A DNA stretch of 64,000 bases from JAGWBJ01 sp034423015 (GCA_034423015.1 DAOUJG010000026.1:1-64000); one strand, 5' to 3'; numbered from the stretch's first letter, positions 8,356 to 16,533 are shown. Notes: generated from the sequence alone by a model not told the origin. Program-made: numbers and translations.

Positions 8356-11300
8356 ATGGCTGGACCAAAGAGGCCCCGCAAGTCCCGAAGGAAGTCGGTC
8401 GAGGCCCTGCGCCACGAGCGGGACACCCGCACCAACATCCCCACCGCCGAGTACCAGTCCCTTGTGCGGGAGGAGCAGGAGTCGCCCCTGCGCGCGGCCT
8501 ACCAACGCCGCAACCGGGACCTGGATCCCCAGCTAGTCTGGCGGGGCAAGGACGAGCAGGACCTGGCCGACCTGGTGGTGAACGTCCCGCCCCTGTACAT
8601 CCAAGAGAAAGTCCACCCCAAGGCCCTCATCGCTGACCTGATGGCCAGTAGCCAGTGGCTGGGGGCCAGTGGGCGGGATGGCGACCGGACACCGGCCACT
8701 GACCACCGGCAACTGGACATGTTCGCCGACTTCAACGGGCTGCCCGAGGGTGCCGACCGCACCGCGTTCTACCAACACGACGCCAACTGGTCGAACCGGA
8801 TGATTCTGGGCGACAGCCTCCAGGTGATGGCATCCCTGGCCGAGCGGGAGGGGTTGCAGGGCAAGGTGCAGTGCATCTACGTCGACCCGCCCTACGGCAT
8901 CCGGTTCAACTCCAACTTCCAGTGGTCCACCACCAGCCGGGACGTGCGGGACGGCAACCGGGAACACATCACCCGGGAGCCGGAGCAGGTCAGGGCCTTC
9001 CGGGACACCTGGCGCGATGGCATCCATTCCTATCTGACCTACCTGCGAGACCGCCTCACCGTGGCCCGCGACCTGCTGGCCGACTCGGGTTCCATCTTCG
9101 TGCAAATCGGCGACAGAAACGTCCACAGAGTGCGGGCATTGTTGGATGAAGTGTTCGGAGAGGAGAATTTTGTCAGCCAGATTGCTTTCAAGACAAGCGT
9201 GCCGTTAGGATCGACGCACGTTCCTGGAACATTGAACTTCCTGTTGTTCTATTCTAAGAATCGTGCGGAGTTGAAGTTCCGCAGATTGTATACAGAAAAA
9301 TCTGTGGGAGAAGGAGCTTATTCTTCTCTGCTGTTGGAAGATGGCACCGTACGCAACGTCAACGCAAGAGAAAGAGCAGGCACGTCCAACATTCCCACGA
9401 GTGCTCGTTTCTTCTTCAATCTCAATTTGCTCAGTGCGGGACGAACCGAGAGTTGCGTCTACTACGCCAACGTCAAAGGACGTCGCTATTTCCCCGGCGC
9501 TGGCAAGTCTTGGAAGACGACCGAGGAAGGTATGGTTAGGCTCGACAAAGCAGGCAGACTATATCCCACGACATCCACTGTACGTTATATCCTCTATCAT
9601 GATGACTATCCTGTCAGCGAATTGACCGACATCTGGCTGGACACCAGCGGAGCCTCGAACAAGTCCTACGTAGTCCAGACATCAACTTCACCGGTTGAAC
9701 GTTGCATCCTGATGGCGACTGACCCGGGGGACTTGGTCCTTGACCCCACATGCGGCTCCGGCACGACCGCCTACGTGTCCGAGCAGTGGGGCCGGCGGTG
9801 GATCACCATCGACACCTCCCGGGTCGCCCTGGCCCTGGCCCGCGCTCGTGTCATGGGCGCCCGCTACCCGTACTACATACTCGCCGACAGCCAGGAGGGG
9901 CGGGTGAAGGAGGCCGAGGTGTCCCGGCGAGAGCCCTCGAACATGCCCACCTACCGCAACCTGCGGCAGGGTTTCGTCTACCAGCGGGTGCCCCACATCA
10001 CCCTGCGGGCCATCGCCAACAACGCCGAGATCGATGTCATCTACGACGAGTACCAGGAGAAGCTGGAGCCGATCAGGGAGGAGCTGAACCGGGCCCTGCA
10101 AACATCGTGGGAGGAGTGGGAGATTCCTCGGGTGGCCGAAGAGTCTTGGACCGATGAGGCGGCAGACCTGCACCGGCAATGGTGGGAACAACGGATAGCC
10201 CGCCAGAGGGAGATTGACGCCTCCATCGCCGCCAAGGCCGACCACGAGTACCTGTACGACAAGCCCTACGAGGACGGCAGGAAGGTGCGGGTCGCCGGTC
10301 CCTTCACCGTGGAGAGCATCTCGCCCCACCGGGTGCTGGGCGTGGACGAGAACGGCGACGTGATCGACGGCGTCGCCGAGTCCCGCGACGGCTACGGGAC
10401 CGGCTACGACTTCGGCCAGATCATCCTGGACAACCTGAGACGCTCGGGAGTCCAGCAGGCCCACAAGGAGGACCGGATAAGCTTCACGTCCCTGGTCCCC
10501 TGGCCGGGACGCCTGGTCTGCGCCGAGGGCAGGTACATCGAGGGCGGGGACGGCGCCGACGAGGACGATGCGCCCTCGGGCCCGGAGAAGCGGGCCGCCG
10601 TCTTCATCGGGCCGGAGTTCGGCACCGTCTCCCGCCCCGACCTGGTGGAGGCGGCGCGGGAGGCCGCCGAGTGCGGGTTCGACGTGCTCATCGCCTGCGC
10701 CTTCAACTACGACGCCCACACCACCGAGTTCGAGAGCCTGGGCCGCATCCCGGTGCTGAAGGCCCGCATGAACGCCGACCTGCACATGGCCGGAGAGCTG
10801 AAGAACACCGGCAGCGGCAACAACCTGTTCGTCATCTTTGGGGAGCCGGACGTCGACGTGACCAGTGGTCGGTGGCTGGTGACCAGTGGCGGGAGGATGG
10901 TAGCGAACTATGAACAGGTTAAAGAGCTATCAGGACTTGGAAGTCTGGCAGAAATCAATCGACTTGGCAGAGATGGTCTATCGGATCTCTGCCGAGTTTC
11001 CGCCGGACGAGAGATTCGGAATTACCAGCCAGGTGAGGCGGGCAGCGGCGTCAGTAGCGGCGAACATCGCGGAGGGGGCCGAGCGTCACGGGACGAGGGA
11101 GTTTCTTCAATCTCTGGGAGTAGCCAGCGGGTCCCTCGCGGAGACGGAGACCTTCTTGACTCTGGCGCAACGGCTCAGACTGACTCCGGCGGAACGGATC
11201 GGTCCTCTCATGGTCCAGGCGTCCGAGGTTGGACGGATGCTCAACGGGCTCAAACGGTCGCTGCGCTCGAGGGCATCGCCAAGGCCGACTTCCCCCTGAC

Positions 11301-11643
11301 ACTGACCACCGGCCACTGGTCACAGGTCACTGTGAACGGCGTGGACGTGTTCCACCCCAACACCGGCGAGGTGCGCAGCGACGGGCCAGAGGGCATCGCC
11401 TGCTGGTTCATCGACACTGACTACGACCAGGAGAGCTTCTTCGTGCGCCACGCCTACTTCCTGGGCGCCGGCGACCCGTACAAGTCCCTGAAGACCACCC
11501 TGAAGGCCGAAATAGACGCCGACGCCTGGGCCACCCTCAACAGCGCCACCTCCCGCCCCTTCCCCAGGCCCGAGTCCGGCCGCATAGCCGTCAAGATAAT
11601 CAACCATCTGGGGGATGAGGTGATGAAGGTGTTTCGGGTATAA
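8356..11643 (+). CDS. Beta-class DNA methyltransferase, carrying two inserts
   Basis: A 1095-residue N6-adenine/N4-cytosine methyltransferase with motif order IV-target recognition-I, as in type III Mod proteins. Motif IV is VDPPYGIRF (Asp177-Tyr180) and motif I is DPTCGSGTTAY (from Asp460). It protects host DNA and partners the nuclease upstream. AGGAGG at 8341 fixes the start at 8356, although the frame is open from 8317. Residues about 259-455 (bases 9130-9720) have clearly lower GC, consistent with an exchanged target-recognition domain. Residues about 97-121 come from a hairpin repeat and about 835-992 from a gene-bearing insert. The frame survives both, adding a Ser/Gly/Arg-rich linker. 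Conserved-looking sequence resumes at GVDVFHPNTGEVRSDGPE. Confidence 0.88.
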   Translation: MAGPKRPRKSRRKSVEALRHERDTRTNIPTAEYQSLVREEQESPLRAAYQRRNRDLDPQLVWRGKDEQDLADLVVNVPPLYIQEKVHPKALIADLMASSQWLGASGRDGDRTPATDHRQLDMFADFNGLPEGADRTAFYQHDANWSNRMILGDSLQVMASLAEREGLQGKVQCIYVDPPYGIRFNSNFQWSTTSRDVRDGNREHITREPEQVRAFRDTWRDGIHSYLTYLRDRLTVARDLLADSGSIFVQIGDRNVHRVRALLDEVFGEENFVSQIAFKTSVPLGSTHVPGTLNFLLFYSKNRAELKFRRLYTEKSVGEGAYSSLLLEDGTVRNVNARERAGTSNIPTSARFFFNLNLLSAGRTESCVYYANVKGRRYFPGAGKSWKTTEEGMVRLDKAGRLYPTTSTVRYILYHDDYPVSELTDIWLDTSGASNKSYVVQTSTSPVERCILMATDPGDLVLDPTCGSGTTAYVSEQWGRRWITIDTSRVALALARARVMGARYPYYILADSQEGRVKEAEVSRREPSNMPTYRNLRQGFVYQRVPHITLRAIANNAEIDVIYDEYQEKLEPIREELNRALQTSWEEWEIPRVAEESWTDEAADLHRQWWEQRIARQREIDASIAAKADHEYLYDKPYEDGRKVRVAGPFTVESISPHRVLGVDENGDVIDGVAESRDGYGTGYDFGQIILDNLRRSGVQQAHKEDRISFTSLVPWPGRLVCAEGRYIEGGDGADEDDAPSGPEKRAAVFIGPEFGTVSRPDLVEAAREAAECGFDVLIACAFNYDAHTTEFESLGRIPVLKARMNADLHMAGELKNTGSGNNLFVIFGEPDVDVTSGRWLVTSGGRMVANYEQVKELSGLGSLAEINRLGRDGLSDLCRVSAGREIRNYQPGEAGSGVSSGEHRGGGRASRDEGVSSISGSSQRVPRGDGDLLDSGATAQTDSGGTDRSSHGPGVRGWTDAQRAQTVAALEGIAKADFPLTLTTGHWSQVTVNGVDVFHPNTGEVRSDGPEGIACWFIDTDYDQESFFVRHAYFLGAGDPYKSLKTTLKAEIDADAWATLNSATSRPFPRPESGRIAVKIINHLGDEVMKVFRV
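8645..8716. repeat. 72-bp hairpin element, apparent short derivative of the IVP insert
   Basis: Imperfect inverted repeat with arms of about 27 bases (8645-8671 and 8690-8716). Its left arm 8646-8672 matches 10863-10889 of the larger insert at 22 of 27 positions, and 8697-8716 matches 11300-11319 at 19 of 20. It lacks the internal gene. It lies in frame inside the methyltransferase, between KALIADL and LDMFADFNG. Confidence 0.75.
10858..11330. mobile_element. Insert with CCAGTGG-type terminal inverted repeats and a four-helix-bundle gene
   Basis: The outer 35 bases (10858-10892) and the reverse complement of 11296-11330 agree at 26 of 35 positions. They enclose one complete gene (10910-11299). 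The insert interrupts the methyltransferase between FVIFGEPDVDV and VNGVDVFHPNTG while leaving the host frame open. No transposase is inside, so movement would need an outside enzyme. Boundaries are estimated from the repeats; no target duplication could be identified. Confidence 0.7.
10910..11299 (+). CDS. Four-helix-bundle protein (S23/IVP, Avd-like), nested in the methyltransferase gene
   Basis: A 129-residue protein in the second frame of the methyltransferase gene. It has the family landmarks in order: SYQDLEVWQKSIDLAEMVY, FPPDERFGITSQVRRAA, SVAANIAEGAERHGTREF and GSLAETETFL. This family is encoded in intervening sequences of bacterial 23S rRNA genes and includes the Avd accessory protein of diversity-generating retroelements; its role in most genomes is unknown. 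The complete pattern strongly indicates that this frame is the coding one here, while the host frame gives low-complexity sequence. GGGAGG lies about 14 bases before ATG. Translation within or independently of the host message is undetermined. Confidence 0.85.
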   Translation: MNRLKSYQDLEVWQKSIDLAEMVYRISAEFPPDERFGITSQVRRAAASVAANIAEGAERHGTREFLQSLGVASGSLAETETFLTLAQRLRLTPAERIGPLMVQASEVGRMLNGLKRSLRSRASPRPTSP

Positions 11644-11661
11644 CCCCAGTAAGAGCGCCAA

Positions 11662-13728
11662 ATGCAATTCCGCATAGCCGACACCTTCACCTCCAGCCTG
11701 GCCCGCCTTCCCAACGAGCAGCAGAAGGCCGCCAAGACCACGGCCTTCGACCTCCAGACCAACATCGCGCACCCCGGCCTGAGCCTGCACCGGGTCACCG
11801 GCGCCAGGGACCCCGATTTCTGGTCGGCCCGCGTTAACCTGGACCTGCGCATCATTCTGCACCGGGCGGGGGAGAACGTAGTGCTCTGCTACGTGGGCCG
11901 CCACGACGACGCCTACCGGTGGGCCGAGCGTCGCCGGCTGGAGACGCACCCTTCCACGGGCGCCGCCCAGCTGGTGGAGCTGCGGGAGGTCGTCCAGGAG
12001 GTCCCCATCCCGACATACGTCGAAGCCGGCTATAGGGTGCCGCCAAAGCCACAGCTCTTTGCCCGTATCCCCGACGACCAGCTGCTGGGTTACGGTGTGC
12101 CGGCGGAGTGGCTGGGGGATGTCAGGGCCGCCGACGAGGATAGTGTGCTGGAGATCGCCGACCACCTGCCGGCCGAGGCGGCGGAGGCGCTGCTGGAGCT
12201 AGCCGTCGGAAAGACACCCCAGCCGTCCCTGCCCGCGCCTTCGGGGACAGACCCTTTTGCCCATCCCGACGCGCTGCGTCGTTTCCGTGTGATGCGAAAC
12301 GCCGAGGAGCTGTCGGAGGCCCTGGAATACCCCTGGGAGAGATGGACGGTCTTCCTGCACCCGGACCAGGTGGGCGTGGTGGAGAGGAGCTACAACGGCC
12401 CGGCCCGCGTCTCCGGCTCCGCGGGCACTGGAAAGACCGTGGTGGCCCTTCACCGCGCCGCCTGCCTGGCAAAGGCGAACCCGGACTCCCGGGTGCTGCT
12501 CACCACCTTCTCGGACGCACTGGCGAACCTGCTGAGGGCCAAGCTCCGGTTGCTGGTCCCCCAGGAGCAGTCTGAAGGCAGAATCTCGGTCGATTCGCTG
12601 GACACCGTGGGTCTCCGTCTTTACAGGGACAAGATTGGCCCGGTGGAACTGGCCCGGCGGGCAGCCATCGAGGCCCTTGTCGACGAGGCCGTCGAGAGGG
12701 AAGGGACCAGGTTCTCCCGCACCTTTCTCCTGACAGAGTGGGAGCGTGTGGTGGACGCCTGGCAGTTGGACACCTGGGACCTCTACCGGGATGTAACCCG
12801 CATCGGCCGGTACCGGAGGCTGTCGGAGGGGCAACGGAAGACCATATGGCCGGTATTCGAGAGAGTCCGGGCAGGACTGGGGGCGCGGGGATTGATGACC
12901 AGGGCCCAGATGTTCGGGCATCTGACCCGGGAGGTCGCTCGGCAGGAACGTCCGCTTTTTGGCCACGTCGTGGTCGATGAGGCCCAGGATGTGGGCGTAG
13001 CCCAGTTGCGGTTCCTGTCGGCCCTGGCCGGCGGCAGGCCGAACGGACTCTTCTTCGCCGGTGACCTGGGGCAGCGCATCTTCCAGCAGCCCTTCTCCTG
13101 GAGGGAGCTGGGTGTCGATATGCGAGGCCGCTCCCGTACGCTGCGGATCAACTACCGTACCTCGCACCAGATCAGGGCGCAGGCAGACCGTCTGCTGGAC
13201 CCTGAAATGTCCGACGTCGACGGCAACCTGGAAGAGCGCAGGGGCACGGTCTCGGTGTTCAACGGGCCGAAGCCCACCATTCGAGTCCTGGGGGACGAAG
13301 AGGGGGAGGGCGCCGCGATCAGCGGGTGGCTGAACGCCAGGATTTCCGATGGACTTCAGCCTGCCGAGGTGAGCGTTTTCGTACGTTCCATCGACCAGAT
13401 CGACCGGGCCGTGGCAGCCGTTCGGCAGACCGGCATACCCTACGCCATGCTGGACGAGGTCATGGAAGCGCAGGAAGGCCGTTTGACAATCGGCACCATG
13501 CACCTGGCCAAGGGCCTGGAGTTCCGAGCGGTCGCGGTGATGGCCTGCGACTCGGAGGTCATACCTCTCCAGTCCCGGGTGGAATCCATCGCAGACGAGG
13601 CGGACCTGGAGGAGGTCTACAATACGGAGCGAAACCTGCTCTACGTAGCCTGTACCCGCGCCCGGGACCACCTGATTGTCACCGGCGTGGAGCCTGTCTC
13701 GGAGTTCCTGGACGACCTGGGGGCGTAA
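11662..13728 (+). CDS. RelE/ParE-like domain fused to UvrD-type helicase
   Basis: A 688-residue protein. Residues 1-90 resemble RelE/ParE toxins (MQFRIADTFTSSLARLP at the start, RIILHRAGENVVLCYVGRHD later). The rest is a superfamily 1 helicase: Walker A GSAGTGKTVVA near Ser253-Thr259, DEAQD at 439-443, GDLGQRIFQQPFSW, INYRTSHQIR, TIGTMHLAKGLEF and the final YVACTRARDHL. Such enzymes unwind DNA 3 to 5 prime using ATP. It starts 18 bases after the methyltransferase stop, on the same strand, so it is probably the last gene of the restriction operon. Its stop is 4 bases from the stop of the convergent lyase gene. The toxin-like part may bind RNA or act as a regulatory module. Confidence 0.85.
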   Translation: MQFRIADTFTSSLARLPNEQQKAAKTTAFDLQTNIAHPGLSLHRVTGARDPDFWSARVNLDLRIILHRAGENVVLCYVGRHDDAYRWAERRRLETHPSTGAAQLVELREVVQEVPIPTYVEAGYRVPPKPQLFARIPDDQLLGYGVPAEWLGDVRAADEDSVLEIADHLPAEAAEALLELAVGKTPQPSLPAPSGTDPFAHPDALRRFRVMRNAEELSEALEYPWERWTVFLHPDQVGVVERSYNGPARVSGSAGTGKTVVALHRAACLAKANPDSRVLLTTFSDALANLLRAKLRLLVPQEQSEGRISVDSLDTVGLRLYRDKIGPVELARRAAIEALVDEAVEREGTRFSRTFLLTEWERVVDAWQLDTWDLYRDVTRIGRYRRLSEGQRKTIWPVFERVRAGLGARGLMTRAQMFGHLTREVARQERPLFGHVVVDEAQDVGVAQLRFLSALAGGRPNGLFFAGDLGQRIFQQPFSWRELGVDMRGRSRTLRINYRTSHQIRAQADRLLDPEMSDVDGNLEERRGTVSVFNGPKPTIRVLGDEEGEGAAISGWLNARISDGLQPAEVSVFVRSIDQIDRAVAAVRQTGIPYAMLDEVMEAQEGRLTIGTMHLAKGLEFRAVAVMACDSEVIPLQSRVESIADEADLEEVYNTERNLLYVACTRARDHLIVTGVEPVSEFLDDLGA

Positions 13729-13732
13729 GGCG

Positions 13733-14608
13733 CTACGGCCGCGCTGCCGGGGCGAACCGGGCGTCGAAGGCCAGCATATCCGATAGGCCCACCGTCTCGA
13801 AGAACTCCACCGGGCTTACCATGTCATCCAGCAGCGCCTCGGTCGTGCCGTGGGCCTTCAGGTGCTCCATGACGCCGCCGATGACCTTGCAGACGGTGAA
13901 CATGGCGGCGCCGGGATAGATGACGATCTTGAACCCCAGCTCCTCCAGCTCAGGGGCGGGGATCAGCGGCGACTTCCCCTTCTCCACGAAGTTGTACAGC
14001 AGGGGGACGTCGAACTCACTGGTGACCCGGTCGATCTCCTCGGGCGTTCGGATGGCCTCAATGAACAGCACGTCGGCGCCCGCCTTAACGTACTCCTGGC
14101 AGCGGCGCAGGGTGTCCTCCAGCCCGGTGACGGCCAGGGCGTCGGTGCGCACGATGATCACGAAGTCGTCGTCGGTGCGGGAGTCCACCGCCGCGCGGAT
14201 CTTCTGGCACATGTCCTCGGCCGGGATCACCACCTTGTCATCCAGGTGCCCGCAGCGCTTGGGGACGTCCTGGTCCTCGATGTGGATGGCGGCCACCCCC
14301 GCCCGCTCGTACTGGCGCACCGTTCGGTGGATGTTGAGGATGCCGCCGTAGCCGGTGTCGGCGTCGGCGATTACCGGCAGGTCCACCCTGGCCACGATGT
14401 TGGCGGCGTTGGCGACCATCTCCGTCATGGTCGCCATGCCCAGGTCCGCCTCGCCGACCCGGGAGGCCGCGGTGCCGCTGCCGGTCATGTATATGGCGGG
14501 GAACCCCACCCGCTCGATGATCTTGGCCGTGAGGCAATCGTAGGCCCCCGGCGCCACAATGATGCCGGGCTCCCGGAGCATCTGCCGGAGCCTGGTGGTG
14601 GGTCTCAT
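13733..14608 (-). CDS. Isocitrate lyase/PEP mutase family enzyme
   Basis: A 291-residue TIM-barrel enzyme. The catalytic loop is KRCGH (117-121), the hallmark of this superfamily, and the magnesium site DADTGYGG is at 82-89. Members cleave or rearrange 2- and 3-carbon acids: methylisocitrate lyase, oxaloacetate decarboxylase, carboxyvinyl-phosphonate mutase. The specific reaction is not clear. Length and start (AAGGAGGG before ATG) fit. It lies downstream of the amidase pair on the same strand, 54 bases after the amidase stop, suggesting a shared transcript. Confidence 0.88.
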   Translation of the reverse strand: MRPTTRLRQMLREPGIIVAPGAYDCLTAKIIERVGFPAIYMTGSGTAASRVGEADLGMATMTEMVANAANIVARVDLPVIADADTGYGGILNIHRTVRQYERAGVAAIHIEDQDVPKRCGHLDDKVVIPAEDMCQKIRAAVDSRTDDDFVIIVRTDALAVTGLEDTLRRCQEYVKAGADVLFIEAIRTPEEIDRVTSEFDVPLLYNFVEKGKSPLIPAPELEELGFKIVIYPGAAMFTVCKVIGGVMEHLKAHGTTEALLDDMVSPVEFFETVGLSDMLAFDARFAPAARP

Positions 14609-14662
14609 GGGTCCCTCCTTGTGAGTGGGGAGAGTAACGGGTGAGTTGGGAGAGTGACGGTC

Positions 14663-16069
14663 CTAGATCGGCGGGCGGCGCTCGTACCAGCGGGCGTGGC
14701 GCTCGTAGGTGTGGCCGACCCGCAGCACCGTCGGCTCGTCGAAAGGCTTCCCCACCACCTGCATCCCCACGGGCAGGCCGTCGGCCGTGAAACCCGCGGG
14801 CACCGACATGGCCGGAAGCCCGGTTATGTTAAACGGCGCGGTGAAGCTGGGGCCATGCATCGTCGACGCCGGGTCGTACACGTCCATCCTCGCCGCCGGC
14901 TGGGTCATGGTGGGGGTCACCAGCACGTCCACCCCCTTCATCACCTCCGCAGTCTCCCGCTTTATCACCTGGCGGACCCTCTGGGCCTGCACGTAGTCGC
15001 TGGCGTTCAGAAGACCGCCCAGGCGGAACCGTTCCCGAACCATCTCGCCGAAGTCGTGGGCCCGCGTCTGCAGGTTCTTCTCGTGGAAGGCGAAGGCCTC
15101 GGAGAGCATGATCACCGAGTTGACTCCCCGCTCGTACTCCAGGCTGGGGATGCTCACCTCCGTCAGGTTGGCCCCCAGGCCCTCCAGCTCCACCAGCACC
15201 TTCTCGACGATGGACTGGACCTCCCCGCTGACCGCCGGGTTGGGGGAGAAGAAGAAGTCCCTGGGGACCCCGACCACCAGCCCGCGGACGTCCTCGCGCA
15301 GGGAGAGGGAGTAGTCGGGCACCGGGGCCCTGCTGCTGGTGGGGTCCCTTGGATCGTGGCCCGCGATGGCCTGGAGCATGTGGGCCGTGTCCTCCACGGT
15401 CCAGGTCAGGGGGCCGCAGTGGTCCTGGGACCAGCTCAGGGTCACGACGCCCGCGCGGCTCACGCGGCCGTAGGTGGCCTTGAGCCCCACGGTGCCGCAC
15501 AGGAAGGCGGGGCCCCGTATGGAGCCGCCGGTGCAGGAGCCCAGGGCGCCCATGCATAGCCCGGCGGCCACCGCGGCGCCGGAGCCGCTGCTGGAGCCCC
15601 CGGGGATGTGCTCCAGGTTCCAGGGATTTCGCGCCGGCTGGAAGGGTGTGGTGAAGTCCGGGCCGCCCAGGGCGAACTCGTGCATGCTGAGCTTGCCCAG
15701 CAGCACACTCCCAGCCTCACGGTATCGGGCGATGACGGTGGAGTCCTCGTCGGGCACCCGGTGCTCGTCCACCCGGGACCCCGAGGTGGTGCGCACGCCG
15801 GCCGTATCGTACAGGTCCTTGTGGGCCAGAGGAATGCCGTGCAGGGCGCCCCGGTACTCCCCCTTGAGTATCTCCGCCTCCGCCGCGCGGGCCTCGGCCA
15901 GGGCTTCGTCGGCCAGGACCGTGATGAAGGCGTGGAGCCTCCCGTCCACTGCGTCGATCCGGTCGAGGAACGCCCGTGTCAGCTCGACGGGGGACAGCTC
16001 GCCGCGGCGTATCATGCCGCCGGCCTCGCCTATGGTGAGGTAGCACAGGTTGGTGTCAGCGCCGGCCAT
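14663..16069 (-). CDS. Amidase-signature hydrolase, second copy
   Basis: A 468-residue amidase of the same type as the gene at 3224. Triad elements are visible in order: Lys in GIPLAHKDLYD, Ser in PGGSSSGSGAA, and nucleophile Ser in GSCTGGSIRGPAF. It converts an amide to acid and ammonia or amine. The ATG at 16069 with GGGGGTGAAGAG upstream is preferred over a TTG eight codons earlier. It follows a GatC-like gene by 108 bases, mirroring the first amidase pair, and precedes a PEP-mutase-like lyase. The two amidases are clearly diverged, so they probably handle different substrates. Confidence 0.88.
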   Translation of the reverse strand: MAGADTNLCYLTIGEAGGMIRRGELSPVELTRAFLDRIDAVDGRLHAFITVLADEALAEARAAEAEILKGEYRGALHGIPLAHKDLYDTAGVRTTSGSRVDEHRVPDEDSTVIARYREAGSVLLGKLSMHEFALGGPDFTTPFQPARNPWNLEHIPGGSSSGSGAAVAAGLCMGALGSCTGGSIRGPAFLCGTVGLKATYGRVSRAGVVTLSWSQDHCGPLTWTVEDTAHMLQAIAGHDPRDPTSSRAPVPDYSLSLREDVRGLVVGVPRDFFFSPNPAVSGEVQSIVEKVLVELEGLGANLTEVSIPSLEYERGVNSVIMLSEAFAFHEKNLQTRAHDFGEMVRERFRLGGLLNASDYVQAQRVRQVIKRETAEVMKGVDVLVTPTMTQPAARMDVYDPASTMHGPSFTAPFNITGLPAMSVPAGFTADGLPVGMQVVGKPFDEPTVLRVGHTYERHARWYERRPPI

Positions 16070-16177
16070 TCTCTTCACCCCCAATTCGTTCAAGGTGCAG
16101 CCGGATGGGAGAAGGGACTCGGCGTTCAGGCCCCTTCACTAGGGGACCCGGGAAGCCGGCCTCCCCCGCCCCAGCCA

Positions 16178-16381
16178 TTAGGATGGCCAGTCGGCCTGGA
16201 AGGAGAGGCTTATCTCCTCGGCGCCCAGCTCCACCGAGTGGAGCTTCTCGATGTGGGGAAGGTACAGCTCGTACAGGGGCTTCAGCTCCTCGAGCTCGCT
16301 ATCGGTGAGCCCCAGGCCGGCCCTCTCGGCCATCAGCCTGAACTCGTCCATGGATATGCCCCCGGGACCCTGAGTAGACAT
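16178..16381 (-). CDS. GatC/AtzG-like small amidase partner
   Basis: A 67-residue protein ending in HSVELGAEEISLSFQADWPS, with helical segments DEFRLMAERAGLGLTDSELE and LKPLYELYLPHIEKL. AAGGAGG is ideally spaced before ATG at 16381; longer forms of the frame are not supported. Its place before an amidase matches the 3030/3224 pair, which supports a role as stabilising subunit or assembly partner. No catalytic residues are expected. A three-copy direct repeat and a promoter lie just upstream. Confidence 0.7.
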   Translation of the reverse strand: MSTQGPGGISMDEFRLMAERAGLGLTDSELEELKPLYELYLPHIEKLHSVELGAEEISLSFQADWPS

Positions 16382-16395
16382 CGGCAACCTCCTTG

Positions 16396-16439
16396 GATGA
16401 GTACAGTACGGCGATGAGTACAACGTTGGGATGAGCACA
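16396..16439. repeat. Three direct repeats GATGAGYACA with a 17-bp period
   Basis: GATGAGTACA at 16396 and 16413 and GATGAGCACA at 16430, each exactly 17 bases apart. They lie in the leader between the minus-strand promoter and the GatC-like start codon, a plausible place for an iterated regulator site. Confidence 0.6.
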
Positions 16440-16468
16440 GTATTGGACGGGAAGCGAGTCATTGTCAA
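16439..16468 (-). promoter_or_regulatory. Promoter for the second amidase operon
   Basis: On the minus strand, TTGACA (16468-16463) and AATACT (16444-16439) are separated by 18 bases. The predicted leader of about 50 bases contains the GATGAGYACA repeats. Confidence 0.55.
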
Positions 16469-16503
16469 GCTAACGCGGCGGCTTCGGGCGGCCCCGGGCA
16501 GCC

Positions 16504-16533
16504 TTGACACCGTCTTCGGGCCCGGTCTACCAT
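16504..16533 (+). promoter_or_regulatory. Possible promoter for the protoglobin gene
   Basis: TTGACA (16504-16509), an 18-base spacer, then TACCAT (16528-16533). It lies about 107 bases before the protoglobin start, in the divergent gap with the amidase operon. Confidence 0.4.

Noticed and set aside
10897..11296. A genuine methyltransferase domain in this stretch of the host frame
   Set aside because: The host-frame translation is low-complexity Ser/Gly/Arg-rich sequence, while the alternate frame gives a complete known family.
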